A stretch of DNA of 27,151 nucleotides from a virus. Under the pieces are notes generated by a model. The model had not been told where the DNA came from and did no database searches. It saw nothing but the letters and a program-made list of their open reading frames with translations. Numbering within the stretch: the stretch's first letter is position 1; each line of letters starts with the position of its first letter. Location: positions 1 through 27,151 of IMG/VR virus record IMGVR_UViG_3300036857_000343; one strand, 5' to 3'. A program made the translations under genes and the position numbers. Shown here in pieces: positions 13,387-19,451 of this stretch.

Positions 13387-13889
13387 CGGCAAACCCATTG
13401 CCCACGGCCGCCTCGAGAGGCGAGCCAACCGGCCGCCATGGCGTTCGCGTAAGGGTCATAAACGGAGAGGGCCCGGAACGGCGTATGGGCCCAGGTGCTC
13501 TCGAGGAATTGGTAAACGCCGGCGGCGCCCGAGCTCGGGTTCCGGGCGTAACGGTAGAGGTGGCTCTCGCATCCGGCTACCCTCCAGAGCCAGGAGCATC
13601 CGGCGCCCGGATAGAGGATGCAGGCGAGCCGAATGGCGCTCGAGGTCTCCGGGTCCCGGCGGAGGCTCGTTCGTAGAGCTCGGACGCGGTGGAGGTAGCG
13701 GGACGCTACTCGGTGCCACCCATCGATAGTGAGGCCCTGGAGTCGCCGCTCCTGGGTGGGAGCGGGGTCCGGCGTCGGCTCGGTGGTAGCGGCGGGCGGC
13801 GGTTCGTCGCCGGCGTTCGCCGATATGGCGAGGATGATGGCCGCCAGGAGGGCGACCATAACGAGCCAGGTTAGGTTCCGCGGTTTCAC
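13383..13889 (-). CDS. Exported Rpf/SLT-like transglycosylase in the early operon
   Basis: A 168-residue protein that would cleave peptidoglycan outside the membrane. Residues 6-26 are a hydrophobic signal or anchor (LTWLVMVALLAAIILAISAN), followed by a Pro/Thr-rich spacer (28-46), a helical stretch, and a lysozyme-like domain with catalytic Glu108 in GCESHLYRYARNPSSGAAG, then YQFLESTW and a terminal WVC. Cys90, 98, 107 and 167 could form two disulfides, which fits export. Start is GTG 13889 with a perfect AAGGAGGT seven bases upstream. It is second in the early operon, far from the lysis cassette. Confidence 0.8.
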   Translation of the reverse strand: MKPRNLTWLVMVALLAAIILAISANAGDEPPPAATTEPTPDPAPTQERRLQGLTIDGWHRVASRYLHRVRALRTSLRRDPETSSAIRLACILYPGAGCSWLWRVAGCESHLYRYARNPSSGAAGVYQFLESTWAHTPFRALSVYDPYANAMAAGWLASRGGRGQWVCR

Positions 13890-13901
13890 GGCGTTACCTC
13901 C

Positions 13902-14213
13902 TTAGCTATGGGGCGGGAGCCGTATCCCGCCGCCTTTCTGGAGGCCCAGGGATTTCGGACCGTGGTGGAGCGGGCCCACTTTCCGGAGGGTTCCGTAGGA
14001 CGGCGGGAGGATGGTTCGGGCGTGGAGCTCGGCGTAGCCCTCCTGGCGGGCGGCCTCGCAGGGGACGCATATCTCGCCAGGCGGGAGGTGCTCTATCTCG
14101 TATTCACGCTCTACCGATAGGCTCCAGAGCTCCCGCCCGCAGAGCGTTAGCGTCTGGTAGGGCGGCGGCTGGACCCAGTGGTGGCGCCCGTTGCGTAGGC
14201 GAACCGTTCTCAT
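13902..14213 (-). CDS. Zinc-binding early protein, first main gene of early operon
   Basis: A 103-residue protein beginning MRTVRLRNGRHHWVQPPPYQ, with TLCGREL and ICVPCEAARQEG giving a C...CxxC pattern plus upstream His residues, so a single zinc-ribbon or HNH-remnant site is possible. The C-terminal 40 residues are Gly/Pro/His-rich. GAGGAGGTG lies about 5 nt before the ATG at 14213. It faces the divergent winged-helix/integrase unit across a regulatory gap of about 80 bp. Confidence 0.65.
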   Translation of the reverse strand: MRTVRLRNGRHHWVQPPPYQTLTLCGRELWSLSVEREYEIEHLPPGEICVPCEAARQEGYAELHARTILPPSYGTLRKVGPLHHGPKSLGLQKGGGIRLPPHS

Positions 14214-14275
14214 GGGGACACCTCCTCATAGGCGTAAACCTGGAAAGCCGAACGGGAGTTGACGTTTACACTCAT
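14210..14275 (-). CDS. Possible 21-residue leader peptide
   Basis: ATG at 14275 opens 21 codons ending in an ATGA overlap with the first main early gene (MSVNVNSRSAFQVYAYEEVS is most of it). The overlap is the same as in the rest of the operon, but this DNA also carries the divergent integrase promoter and an inverted repeat, so the ORF may be accidental. Confidence 0.3.
   Translation of the reverse strand: MSVNVNSRSAFQVYAYEEVSP
14234..14269. promoter_or_regulatory. Candidate operator: GTAAAC / GTTTAC inverted repeat
   Basis: GTAAAC (14234-14239) and its reverse complement GTTTAC (14264-14269) are centred 30 bp apart, about three helical turns. The right arm lies directly after the -35 box of the integrase-operon promoter, so a dimeric repressor bound here would block it. 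The left arm sits just upstream of the early gene's ribosome binding site on the other strand. Confidence 0.45.
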
Positions 14276-14287
14276 AACGGCTAGATT
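14259..14287 (+). promoter_or_regulatory. Leaderless promoter for winged-helix/integrase operon
   Basis: TTGACG (14259-14264), a 17-nt spacer and TAGATT (14282-14287) form a near-consensus promoter. Counting +1 seven bases after the -10 puts transcription start exactly at the A of the ATG at 14294, so the mRNA would be leaderless. Leaderless starts are common in actinomycetes. No Shine-Dalgarno is present before this ATG, in agreement. Confidence 0.7.
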
Positions 14288-14293
14288 GGGTCT

Positions 14294-14479
14294 ATGCCCA
14301 CTAGCGTCCAGGAGAAAATCCGGAGAGCTCTCCGCCGAGGCCCGCTCTATGAGCCGGTCCTCGCCTATGCGGTAGGCGCCTCGCCGGCCCACGTTCGGCG
14401 GGTCCTCCGCCATATGCGGGCCGCCGGAGAGGTGGAGCTCGTTCCGCCGGCCACCTGGCGCCTTACAGAGGAGGAGTAA
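14294..14479 (+). CDS. Small winged-helix regulator upstream of integrase
   Basis: A 61-residue protein consisting of a single winged helix: VQEKIRRALRRGPLYEPVLA, recognition-helix region SPAHVRRVLRHMRAAGEV, then wing ELVPPATWRLTEEE. It is translated from the first base of a leaderless transcript and its stop codon touches the integrase ATG. Position suggests a regulator of integration or of the divergent early operon, possibly acting on the GTAAAC/GTTTAC repeat in its own promoter. It is too small to be a classical repressor with an oligomerisation domain. Confidence 0.65.
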   Translation: MPTSVQEKIRRALRRGPLYEPVLAYAVGASPAHVRRVLRHMRAAGEVELVPPATWRLTEEE

Positions 14480-15892
14480 ATGGCCCGCCGGCCTAAAGCC
14501 GTTGGCGTCGTCCGCGTTTCTAAGGTCGGACGCCGGCGCAATAACGCGGAGACGGGGGAGCGGTTCCGTTCCCCGGAGGAGCAAACCGCCGCTATCCAGG
14601 AGCTCGCCGAGCGGCTCGGCCTCGAGCTCGTAGCGGAGTTCGAGGACTTGAACCTCTCCGGTGGGATCATGGACCGGCCCGGATTGAACGCCGCCGTTCG
14701 GATGATTCAGGAGAAACAGGCGTCCGTTCTCCTGGTGGCGTGGCTGGACCGTTTCGCCAGGGACGTAAAAGGCGGCCTCGAGACGCTGGACGTTATCGAG
14801 GCCCACGGCGGTTCCCTCTACGCCTCCGATTTCGAGCTCGATACGCGGGAGCCCGATGGCCGGATGATGCTCCAATTTTATCTCGCCATTTCGGAGCGGG
14901 AGCGAAAGGTAAAAGGCCGCCGCATGAACGCCGCCGCCGTAGCGGCGAACCTCGAGGGGATAAAGGTAGGAGCTCTCCCTCCGGGCCTTATGAAAGGCCA
15001 GGGCCGGCTCGTAGTCCTGGACCCGGAGCGGGCGGACCTGGTGGAGCCGCTTTTCCAGCGGGCCGCGGCCGGCGAGTCCTGGGGGGCGATGCGTTCCTGG
15101 TGGGCGTCCGAGACGGGGGACCGGCTCTCGAACGAGGCTCTCCGCGGAATGCTCTCGAACCGTAACTACCTCGGCGAGCTCTCGTTCGCCGGCGTCGTCT
15201 CCCCGGTTCGCCATGAGGCCCTCGTCTCCGAGGAGCTCTACAATTCGGCTCAGAGGGTGAAATCTCAGAGGCCGCCGAGGAAACGCCCGCCGAGCCTGTT
15301 GGCCGGCGTCCTCACCTGTTCGAGTTGCGGCCATCCGATGACGCCCTCCGTGGACGGCGCCGGCGTCCGGATCTACAAGTGTCAGAGCCGCCAGAATGTT
15401 TCGTGGACCTGTCCGCGTCCGCTCTCGGTTCGGCTCGAGCTCGCCGACGCCTGGGTGGAGTCGGAGCTCCTCCGCTGGGCCGGCGACGAGACGGCGGAGA
15501 CCACCGGCGAGTACGCCGGGGCGTTCGAGGAGGCGGACCGTCTCGTAACGGAGGCGGGCGAGGCCCTGGCCAGGGCGAGGCGAATCCTCCTGAAATCGGG
15601 TGGGGACGAGGAGGAGGCGGCGGAGGAGCTCGCCGAGCTCCGCGGGGCCCTCGAGGAGGCCCAGGCGGCGAGGGGACGTCTCGAGCTCGAGCAGGCGGCC
15701 GCCGGCGTCCGCTACCAGGTCCGGACGGAGTGGAACGCCGGCCGGCTCTCCCTCGAGCAAAAACGGCGATACCTCCGGGCGGCTCTCGAGAGCGTGGCGG
15801 TGCAACCGGCTCCCCTAACGGCCGGCGGTGGTAGGGCTCGAGTCCCGGTTTCCGTCCGGATTCCCCCGGCTGGGTTTGTCTGGACGGGGTGA
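14480..15892 (+). CDS. Large serine integrase
   Basis: A 470-residue site-specific recombinase. The resolvase-type N-terminal domain carries the nucleophile in VVRVSKVG (Ser14) and the conserved WLDRFARDVKGG and ISERERKVKGRRM segments. A recombinase domain follows (LSNEALRGMLSNRNYLGEL, residues 216-233), then a zinc ribbon with CSSC (C280, C283) and C301/C311, and a coiled-coil helix (about 330-410) that controls direction of recombination. GAGGAG before the ATG serves as ribosome binding site inside the previous gene's end. It makes this phage temperate. The attP site is probably near this gene but could not be pinpointed. Confidence 0.95.
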   Translation: MARRPKAVGVVRVSKVGRRRNNAETGERFRSPEEQTAAIQELAERLGLELVAEFEDLNLSGGIMDRPGLNAAVRMIQEKQASVLLVAWLDRFARDVKGGLETLDVIEAHGGSLYASDFELDTREPDGRMMLQFYLAISERERKVKGRRMNAAAVAANLEGIKVGALPPGLMKGQGRLVVLDPERADLVEPLFQRAAAGESWGAMRSWWASETGDRLSNEALRGMLSNRNYLGELSFAGVVSPVRHEALVSEELYNSAQRVKSQRPPRKRPPSLLAGVLTCSSCGHPMTPSVDGAGVRIYKCQSRQNVSWTCPRPLSVRLELADAWVESELLRWAGDETAETTGEYAGAFEEADRLVTEAGEALARARRILLKSGGDEEEAAEELAELRGALEEAQAARGRLELEQAAAGVRYQVRTEWNAGRLSLEQKRRYLRAALESVAVQPAPLTAGGGRARVPVSVRIPPAGFVWTG

Positions 15893-15979
15893 GACGATCC
15901 GGACGGCCTCGGTGCCGGCGAGCTCCCTGGCGATTTCGAGCCAGGCTCTCTGGCGGGGCGTGAGGGCCGGCTGGGTCAT
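15815..15979 (-). CDS. 54-residue ORF overlapping the integrase 3' end
   Basis: Begins MTQPALTPRQRAWLEIAREL, a plausible amphipathic helix, and ends in a Pro/Gly/Arg-rich tail. It starts in an ATGA overlap with the preceding membrane protein gene. Its last 78 nt overlap the end of the convergent integrase gene. It is the last member of a chain of tiny coupled genes. No family was recognised. Confidence 0.45.
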   Translation of the reverse strand: MTQPALTPRQRAWLEIARELAGTEAVRIVSPRPDKPSRGNPDGNRDSSPTTAGR

Positions 15980-16155
15980 AGTCGGTGGACGTTCCCCTTG
16001 GGGCCGAGGCGTTCCTCGAGCTCGGCGGCGCCGGGGAGCTCCTCCTCCCAGTCGCCCTCGAGGGGACGGGCCAGGTAGACGAACAGGCCGGCGAGGGCGA
16101 GGACGGCGACCCAGAGGCCCACGAACAGGAGGGTTAGCTCCCAGCCGTTCATCAT
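15976..16155 (-). CDS. 59-residue single-pass membrane protein
   Basis: MMNGWELTLLFVGLWVAVLA begins a strongly hydrophobic segment (residues 7-28) that is followed by an acidic cytosolic or external tail (LEGDWEEELPGAAELEERLG). The gene overlaps both neighbours by ATGA. The reading is clear, the function is not. A holin accessory, superinfection-exclusion factor or membrane-anchored partner of the flanking small proteins are possibilities. It lies downstream of the lysis genes but about 1.9 kb away. Confidence 0.6.
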   Translation of the reverse strand: MMNGWELTLLFVGLWVAVLALAGLFVYLARPLEGDWEEELPGAAELEERLGPKGNVHRL

Positions 16156-16301
16156 GGGGAGGCCCAGCGGACGAGGGTTTCCCAGCGGAGGGCTTTCGCC
16201 TCGGCCACCTCTCGGATTCGAGCCTCGATAGCCCGGACGGTTCCGCGGTTCCCCTGGGCGGCGACGAGGAGCCGGCGCCGGCGGGCCCGCGTGGGCGTCA
16301 T
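16152..16301 (-). CDS. 49-residue basic protein
   Basis: A short ORF opening MTPTRARRRRLLVAAQGNRG, then a helix TVRAIEARIREVAEAKALRW. It starts in an ATGA overlap with the stop of the dual-HTH gene and ends in one with the membrane protein gene. It is basic and helical, so nucleic acid binding is conceivable. Support is the coupling pattern and codon use. Confidence 0.5.
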   Translation of the reverse strand: MTPTRARRRRLLVAAQGNRGTVRAIEARIREVAEAKALRWETLVRWASP

Positions 16302-16819
16302 TCGCTGGGCTCCTCGGGCTCGGCCTCTCGGCTGTTGAGGTAGGCGAGGAATTCGGCTCGGCGGATTCGGACGGCGCCGCCGGGGCGGCCGTAGTAGCGA
16401 AAATAGAACCGCGTCCCTCGGCTCGCCTTATGCCAGTTATCCACGGTCCGAACGTGGACGCCGGCGATGGCGGCGGCCTCCTGGCGGGTGATGTACTCGG
16501 CGAGTTCGGGCTCGAGCTCGGCGGCGGTTGCGGCGGTCACGGCGGGGAGGCTAGTCCCGCTGTCAATTGCCCTAGTTGTCACCTCCTCCCCCTTGTTGGC
16601 ACGGCGTTTCCTCCCGTTACTCTCCTGTCGCCTCTCTATTTTTCTCGCATTTTCCGGGAGACTCCGCCACGCCTCGAGCTCGGCGGGCCGGACTCGCCAC
16701 TCGCCGGCGAGGACGGTAGCCGGCATCCGGCGGCCCTGGAGCTCCTTGTAGACGAACGCCTCATCCACGCCGAGGACGGCCGCCACGGCCGCCGTGGTGA
16801 GGAGCCGCCGCCTTACCAC
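16298..16819 (-). CDS. Protein with two excisionase/MerR-type HTH domains
   Basis: A 173-residue protein with two separate HTH_17-like units. Residues 6-55 contain LLTTAAVAAVLGVDEAFVYK and the beta hairpin ATVLAGEWRVRPAELEAW. Residues 109-162 contain YITRQEAAAIAGVHVRTVDN and the wing YYGRPGGAVRIRRAEFLAYL. A Lys/Arg/Glu linker joins them. Single-domain versions act as excisionases (recombination directionality factors) or regulators. Start chosen as GTG 16819, which overlaps the stop of a small membrane ORF (GTGGTAA). The open frame reaches ATG 17020, and an internal GTG at 16537 could give only the second HTH. It lies about 400 bp from the integrase, on the opposite strand. Confidence 0.72.
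   Translation of the reverse strand: MVRRRLLTTAAVAAVLGVDEAFVYKELQGRRMPATVLAGEWRVRPAELEAWRSLPENARKIERRQESNGRKRRANKGEEVTTRAIDSGTSLPAVTAATAAELEPELAEYITRQEAAAIAGVHVRTVDNWHKASRGTRFYFRYYGRPGGAVRIRRAEFLAYLNSREAEPEEPSE
16551..16581. promoter_or_regulatory. Paired CTAGT...TGTCA elements inside the dual-HTH gene
   Basis: CTAGT-5 nt-TGTCA (16551-16565) is followed by CTAGT directly joined to TGTCA (16572-16581). On the minus strand they read TGACA...ACTAG. They lie in the linker between the two HTH domains, just before the internal GTG start candidate, and may be an autoregulatory site. A TTGACA here has no matching -10 element. Confidence 0.3.
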
Positions 16820-16953
16820 GGAGTTCGAGTGGGAGCTCGTACTCCGAGGAGACAATGGGCGGAGCCGAACGCGGGCCCGGTGGCAACGAGGGCGAGACTG
16901 GCCATAACGAGGCCGAGGCTCGTTCTCCATCGCCGCAGTAGCTCGGCCTCCAC
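16813..16953 (-). CDS. 46-residue putative membrane or secreted peptide
   Basis: GTG start at 16953 with GGGAGGTGG about 6 nt upstream, one of the better ribosome binding sites in this part. The product has a basic N-terminus (MEAELLRRWRTS) and a hydrophobic segment, LGLVMASLALVATGPAFGSA (residues 13-32), resembling a signal peptide or single membrane helix. Its stop overlaps the GTG of the dual-HTH gene by 7 nt, so the two are probably translationally coupled. About 130 bp without a clear gene separate it from the upstream lysin. Confidence 0.5.
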   Translation of the reverse strand: MEAELLRRWRTSLGLVMASLALVATGPAFGSAHCLLGVRAPTRTPW

Positions 16954-17084
16954 CGGCTACCACCTCCCTAGGTTCCGGCTCTGGTCCCGCCTCGGCCTCG
17001 CCGGTTGCAGAGAGGGTCATACCAGGCCGAGAGAGGTAAATCCAGGAGAGGCCGGCTCCCCCTTCTAGCTGAGTGTGCTCCTCC

Positions 17085-17981
17085 TCACGCGGGGATGCCG
17101 GCCTCGTCCAGGAGGCTTACGATTTCGTCCCGGACGGCGTTCCATTTCGCGTCCGAGTTGCCGGCCTGGGCGATGCGTCGGCAGACAGTGAGGCGAGCTC
17201 GAGGTTTCGTCTCGGTGCCCCAATTCTGGGCGGCCGCCTGGACGGCGAATTCGATGGCCGTCCGGGCCTGGGTATCGGTTACGGGTTCCATTTCGTCCTC
17301 CGGTTCGGGCTCGGGCTCGGGCTCGGGCTCGGGCGTACAAGGATCGTGGGAGCCGGTGGGGGCCCACCGCTGATACTGGCCGCCGCAATCATCCGCGGTG
17401 TAAATGCCGAACGGGGAATGGAGCTCGTAGAGCTCGGGCGTCTGGCCGGCGTAGGAGCCGAAACAGAAAACCACGCACCGAACGCCGCGGCGATGCCACT
17501 CGGTCCGGCATCCCTCGGGGTCCTTCGATGGCTCCGACTCGGCGGGGAAGATTTGCGGGATGACGGGAACCGTCTCGAACGGCGTCCAATCGGTGGCGCC
17601 GAACGGCCACGCCTCTACGCTCATGGCGTAGTCTCGGGCGCCGAGGACGTCCGCAATATGGCGGGTGAGGGTATCGCCGGAGCCGTCGAGTTCCTTCTCG
17701 GAGTTCACGATAAGGGACGAATCCCAGGCGTCCGCGATGCTTACGAGCTCCTGGAGCATAGCCTCATCCCAGGTGGTCCCGGTGGCGGTTCGAGCCCAGG
17801 GCCCGCATTCCACGCCGGCGGAGTAGGCCCGGTCCCGGATGGTTTGCCACGCCTCCGCCGGAAAGTCTCGGACGTTACAGTAGACGGCGCCGAAACCGGC
17901 GGCGGCCATGGCGGCCACGTTCCCGTCCGAGCCGTCCGGGGCCCGGAGGACCATATGGTTCCGCTCGAGGAATACGCTCAT
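17085..17981 (-). CDS. Second lysin: TIM-barrel-like hydrolase with Pro-Glu linker
   Basis: A 298-residue protein beginning MSVFLERNHMVLRAPDGSDG. The first 210 residues look like a GH25/GH-type TIM barrel found in actinophages: alternating strands such as GFGAVYCNVRDF, AGVECGPWARTATG, SSLIVNSEKELDG (candidate catalytic Glu95 and Glu97), YAMSVEAWPFG and VPVIPQIFPAES. A (Pro-Glu)n linker occupies residues 217-230, and a 70-residue helical C-terminal domain could bind the cell wall or virion. It starts in an ATGA overlap with a 34-residue ORF after the amidase. Either a second endolysin or a virion-associated hydrolase is possible; the exact family is not certain. Confidence 0.62.
   Translation of the reverse strand: MSVFLERNHMVLRAPDGSDGNVAAMAAAGFGAVYCNVRDFPAEAWQTIRDRAYSAGVECGPWARTATGTTWDEAMLQELVSIADAWDSSLIVNSEKELDGSGDTLTRHIADVLGARDYAMSVEAWPFGATDWTPFETVPVIPQIFPAESEPSKDPEGCRTEWHRRGVRCVVFCFGSYAGQTPELYELHSPFGIYTADDCGGQYQRWAPTGSHDPCTPEPEPEPEPEPEDEMEPVTDTQARTAIEFAVQAAAQNWGTETKPRARLTVCRRIAQAGNSDAKWNAVRDEIVSLLDEAGIPA
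17306..17334. repeat. CGGGCT hexamer microsatellite
   Basis: Four complete CGGGCT units plus CGGGC, encoding the alternating Pro-Glu linker of the second lysin. Repeats of this kind change length by slippage, so linker length may vary among relatives without changing frame, since each unit is two codons. Confidence 0.85.
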
Positions 17982-18082
17982 CGGGCCCGGATGCTCCCGA
18001 GGATGGCCTCGAGGGCCTCGGCGATACGCTCGAGGGCGTTTACGGCGTCATCGAACCGCCTGGCGAGCTCCTCGAGGTTCAC
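17978..18082 (-). CDS. 34-residue helical ORF between the two lysins
   Basis: GTG start at 18082 in a GTGA overlap with the amidase stop, and stop in an ATGA overlap with the second lysin start. The product begins MNLEELARRFDDAVNALERI and continues as one amphipathic Leu/Ile-rich helix (AEALEAILGS). Too short for the supplied open-frame list, but both overlaps fit exactly. It could be a small coiled-coil lysis accessory; no family was recognised. Confidence 0.55.
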   Translation of the reverse strand: MNLEELARRFDDAVNALERIAEALEAILGSIRAR

Positions 18083-18852
18083 GCTCGGAGGGCCTTATCG
18101 TAGTCCTCGAAACGGTCCGAGGCGGACTGGGAATCGACGGTAAAAACCTCGAGTCCCTGTTTCTTTAGCCAGTCCTTTTCGGGGCCCGGAACCTGGCGCA
18201 TGAGGCCCGAATCGAACGCGGCATACCATCGGTCTCTATCGCCGGTTACATCGTGAATGAGATACAGAGCCATTTCCTCACCTCCTCCAAAGGCGCCGAG
18301 GTAGACCCTCGGCTTACGCTTTACTGGCGGCGCCGGGGCGGCTCCGCCTTTCGCCATATCGAGAACGTAGTCCATCGGGAAACCGCCGCCACAATCCCAG
18401 TGGCCGCCTCCCCAGGAACCTAGGTTTTCATGCTGGCAGACTCCGCGGCCGGAGCCCTGGGCCTGGGAGTCCGTGAGCGCCGAGAGCGGGAGCCCGAAAT
18501 AGTCCGCCTCCTCGGCCACCCAGAGGGCGCAATTCTCGAGCATGTTTGGGTGGCGCATCCATTCGTCTCGGCTCCAGGACGCGAAAGCGCAGAGCTCCAT
18601 AGAGACGGCCACGGGGTTAGCGTTCCCCTGGGTCCAGGCTTTATCGGGCCGGCGGACGTATTCGGCTATCACCCTTTTTTTATCGTCGGCGCCGGTATGA
18701 GAGGAGACGCCGCTCGAGCTCGAGGCGAAAAAGTTTCCGAGCTCCTCGATAGTCCGGGCTCCCTCCGCGGTATGGACCACGATGAGGCGGACGGCGGAGC
18801 CGCCTCGGCTCGAGTAGTTCGGGCTGGGCATCGGTTTACGGGTTAGAGCCAT
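18079..18852 (-). CDS. Endolysin, N-acetylmuramoyl-L-alanine amidase (Amidase_2)
   Basis: A 257-residue lysin with a zinc amidase domain: RLIVVHTAEGA (His27), SSHTGADDKK, WTQGNANPVAVSMELCAF with Glu86, and CQHENLGSWGGGHWDCGGG, where His141 and Asp153 are likely zinc ligands in place of the GHRD...DPG pattern. After a Pro-rich linker (172-182) the C-terminal 75 residues (YLIHDVTGDRDRWYAAFDSG) form a separate domain, probably wall binding. It cuts the bond between muramic acid and peptide stem. It lies directly after the small membrane genes; the start overlaps the upstream stop by 10 nt. Confidence 0.88.
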   Translation of the reverse strand: MALTRKPMPSPNYSSRGGSAVRLIVVHTAEGARTIEELGNFFASSSSGVSSHTGADDKKRVIAEYVRRPDKAWTQGNANPVAVSMELCAFASWSRDEWMRHPNMLENCALWVAEEADYFGLPLSALTDSQAQGSGRGVCQHENLGSWGGGHWDCGGGFPMDYVLDMAKGGAAPAPPVKRKPRVYLGAFGGGEEMALYLIHDVTGDRDRWYAAFDSGLMRQVPGPEKDWLKKQGLEVFTVDSQSASDRFEDYDKALRA

Positions 18853-19061
18853 CGCCGAATCCAGTCCAGGAGCCGCCGCCGAGGGCGGATGCTCGCCTCC
18901 CGCTCTCGCCGGTCCTCCTCGGATTCAGTCCAGCGGGGGCCCTCTCGTTTCTGGCGGGCCCGCTCCCGGTCCCAGTCGAATACGGCGCCGTGGCGGGCCC
19001 ATGGGTGGGACGGCTCCTCGGGTGGTTCGGGCCGCGGTGGCGGCCACTCGGTCTCTCTCAT
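18843..19061 (-). CDS. 72-residue charged protein in the lysis cassette
   Basis: MRETEWPPPRPEPPEEPSHP, then an Arg/Glu-rich middle (DWDRERARQKREGPRWTESE) and a basic amphipathic end LLDWIRRWL. No transmembrane helix. It sits between two small membrane proteins and the endolysin with 4-nt and 10-nt overlaps. It may be a soluble lysis regulator or simply a small coupled gene of unknown role. Confidence 0.55.
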   Translation of the reverse strand: MRETEWPPPRPEPPEEPSHPWARHGAVFDWDRERARQKREGPRWTESEEDRREREASIRPRRRLLDWIRRWL

Positions 19062-19240
19062 GGTCTCTCGTCCTTTCGGGGGAGCTCGTCCTCGTCTCGG
19101 TCCCGTTCATAGAAAACGCCGAACCGGACTCGCCGAATCCTGTCGTCGCCGTGAACGAGCCGCCATACGACGATAAGCGCCAGGGCGAGAACAAACCCAA
19201 CCACGCTAATCGTAACGGTGTTAGCGGTGTTAGCGGTCAT
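19058..19240 (-). CDS. Small membrane protein, holin candidate 2
   Basis: A 60-residue protein with a single N-terminal transmembrane helix (TVTISVVGFVLALALIVVWR, residues 8-27) and a charged C-terminal tail rich in Asp/Arg. It overlaps both neighbours by ATGA. Single-helix small proteins directly before an endolysin are commonly class III holins or holin partners. Which of the two adjacent membrane proteins forms the pore cannot be decided from sequence. Confidence 0.6.
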   Translation of the reverse strand: MTANTANTVTISVVGFVLALALIVVWRLVHGDDRIRRVRFGVFYERDRDEDELPRKDERP

Positions 19241-19449
19241 GGAGTTTTTCCGTTCGTGCCGGCGCCGTTACGTTGGCGGTGCTCATGCTCATGGAGAGCC
19301 TCTAACGCTACCCATACGCCGAGCACGATTAGGCCGGCCGCCATTAGCATCCCGCCGACAACTCGGTCATCCTCTTTAACGGCGGTAACGGCGCCGGTGA
19401 ACAGGAGCGCAACCGCCGAGAAAAGCGAGACGAGACGATGCCCGGTCAC
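19237..19449 (-). CDS. Small membrane protein, holin candidate 1
   Basis: A 70-residue protein from GTG 19449, two bases after the upstream stop. It has two hydrophobic helices, LVSLFSAVALLFTGAVTAV (residues 6-24) and VGGMLMAAGLIVLGVWVALE (31-50), separated by a short charged loop, and a His/Glu/Arg-rich tail. Two helices with a charged end is the class II holin layout. It lies three genes before the amidase. Confidence 0.62.
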   Translation of the reverse strand: MTGHRLVSLFSAVALLFTGAVTAVKEDDRVVGGMLMAAGLIVLGVWVALEALHEHEHRQRNGAGTNGKTP

Positions 19450-19451
19450 GG

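Noticed and set aside
14210-15805. 531-codon open frame on the minus strand
   Set aside because: It lies antisense to the serine integrase, whose catalytic and zinc motifs are clear. Long antisense frames are expected in GC-rich DNA with this codon use. Only its last 21 codons were kept as a low-confidence leader.
16561-16566. TTGACA on the minus strand as a promoter -35
   Set aside because: No TANNNT or similar -10 element occurs 15-19 bases downstream; kept only as part of a possible operator pair.
16820-17020. N-terminal extension of the dual-HTH protein to ATG 17020
   Set aside because: No ribosome binding site, Arg/Ser/Pro-rich translation, and a better-supported 46-residue ORF in another frame covers the same DNA.
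17073-18143. 356-codon plus-strand open frame
   Set aside because: Antisense to the second lysin and the amidase end; Gly-rich runs come from the Pro-Glu repeat read backwards.
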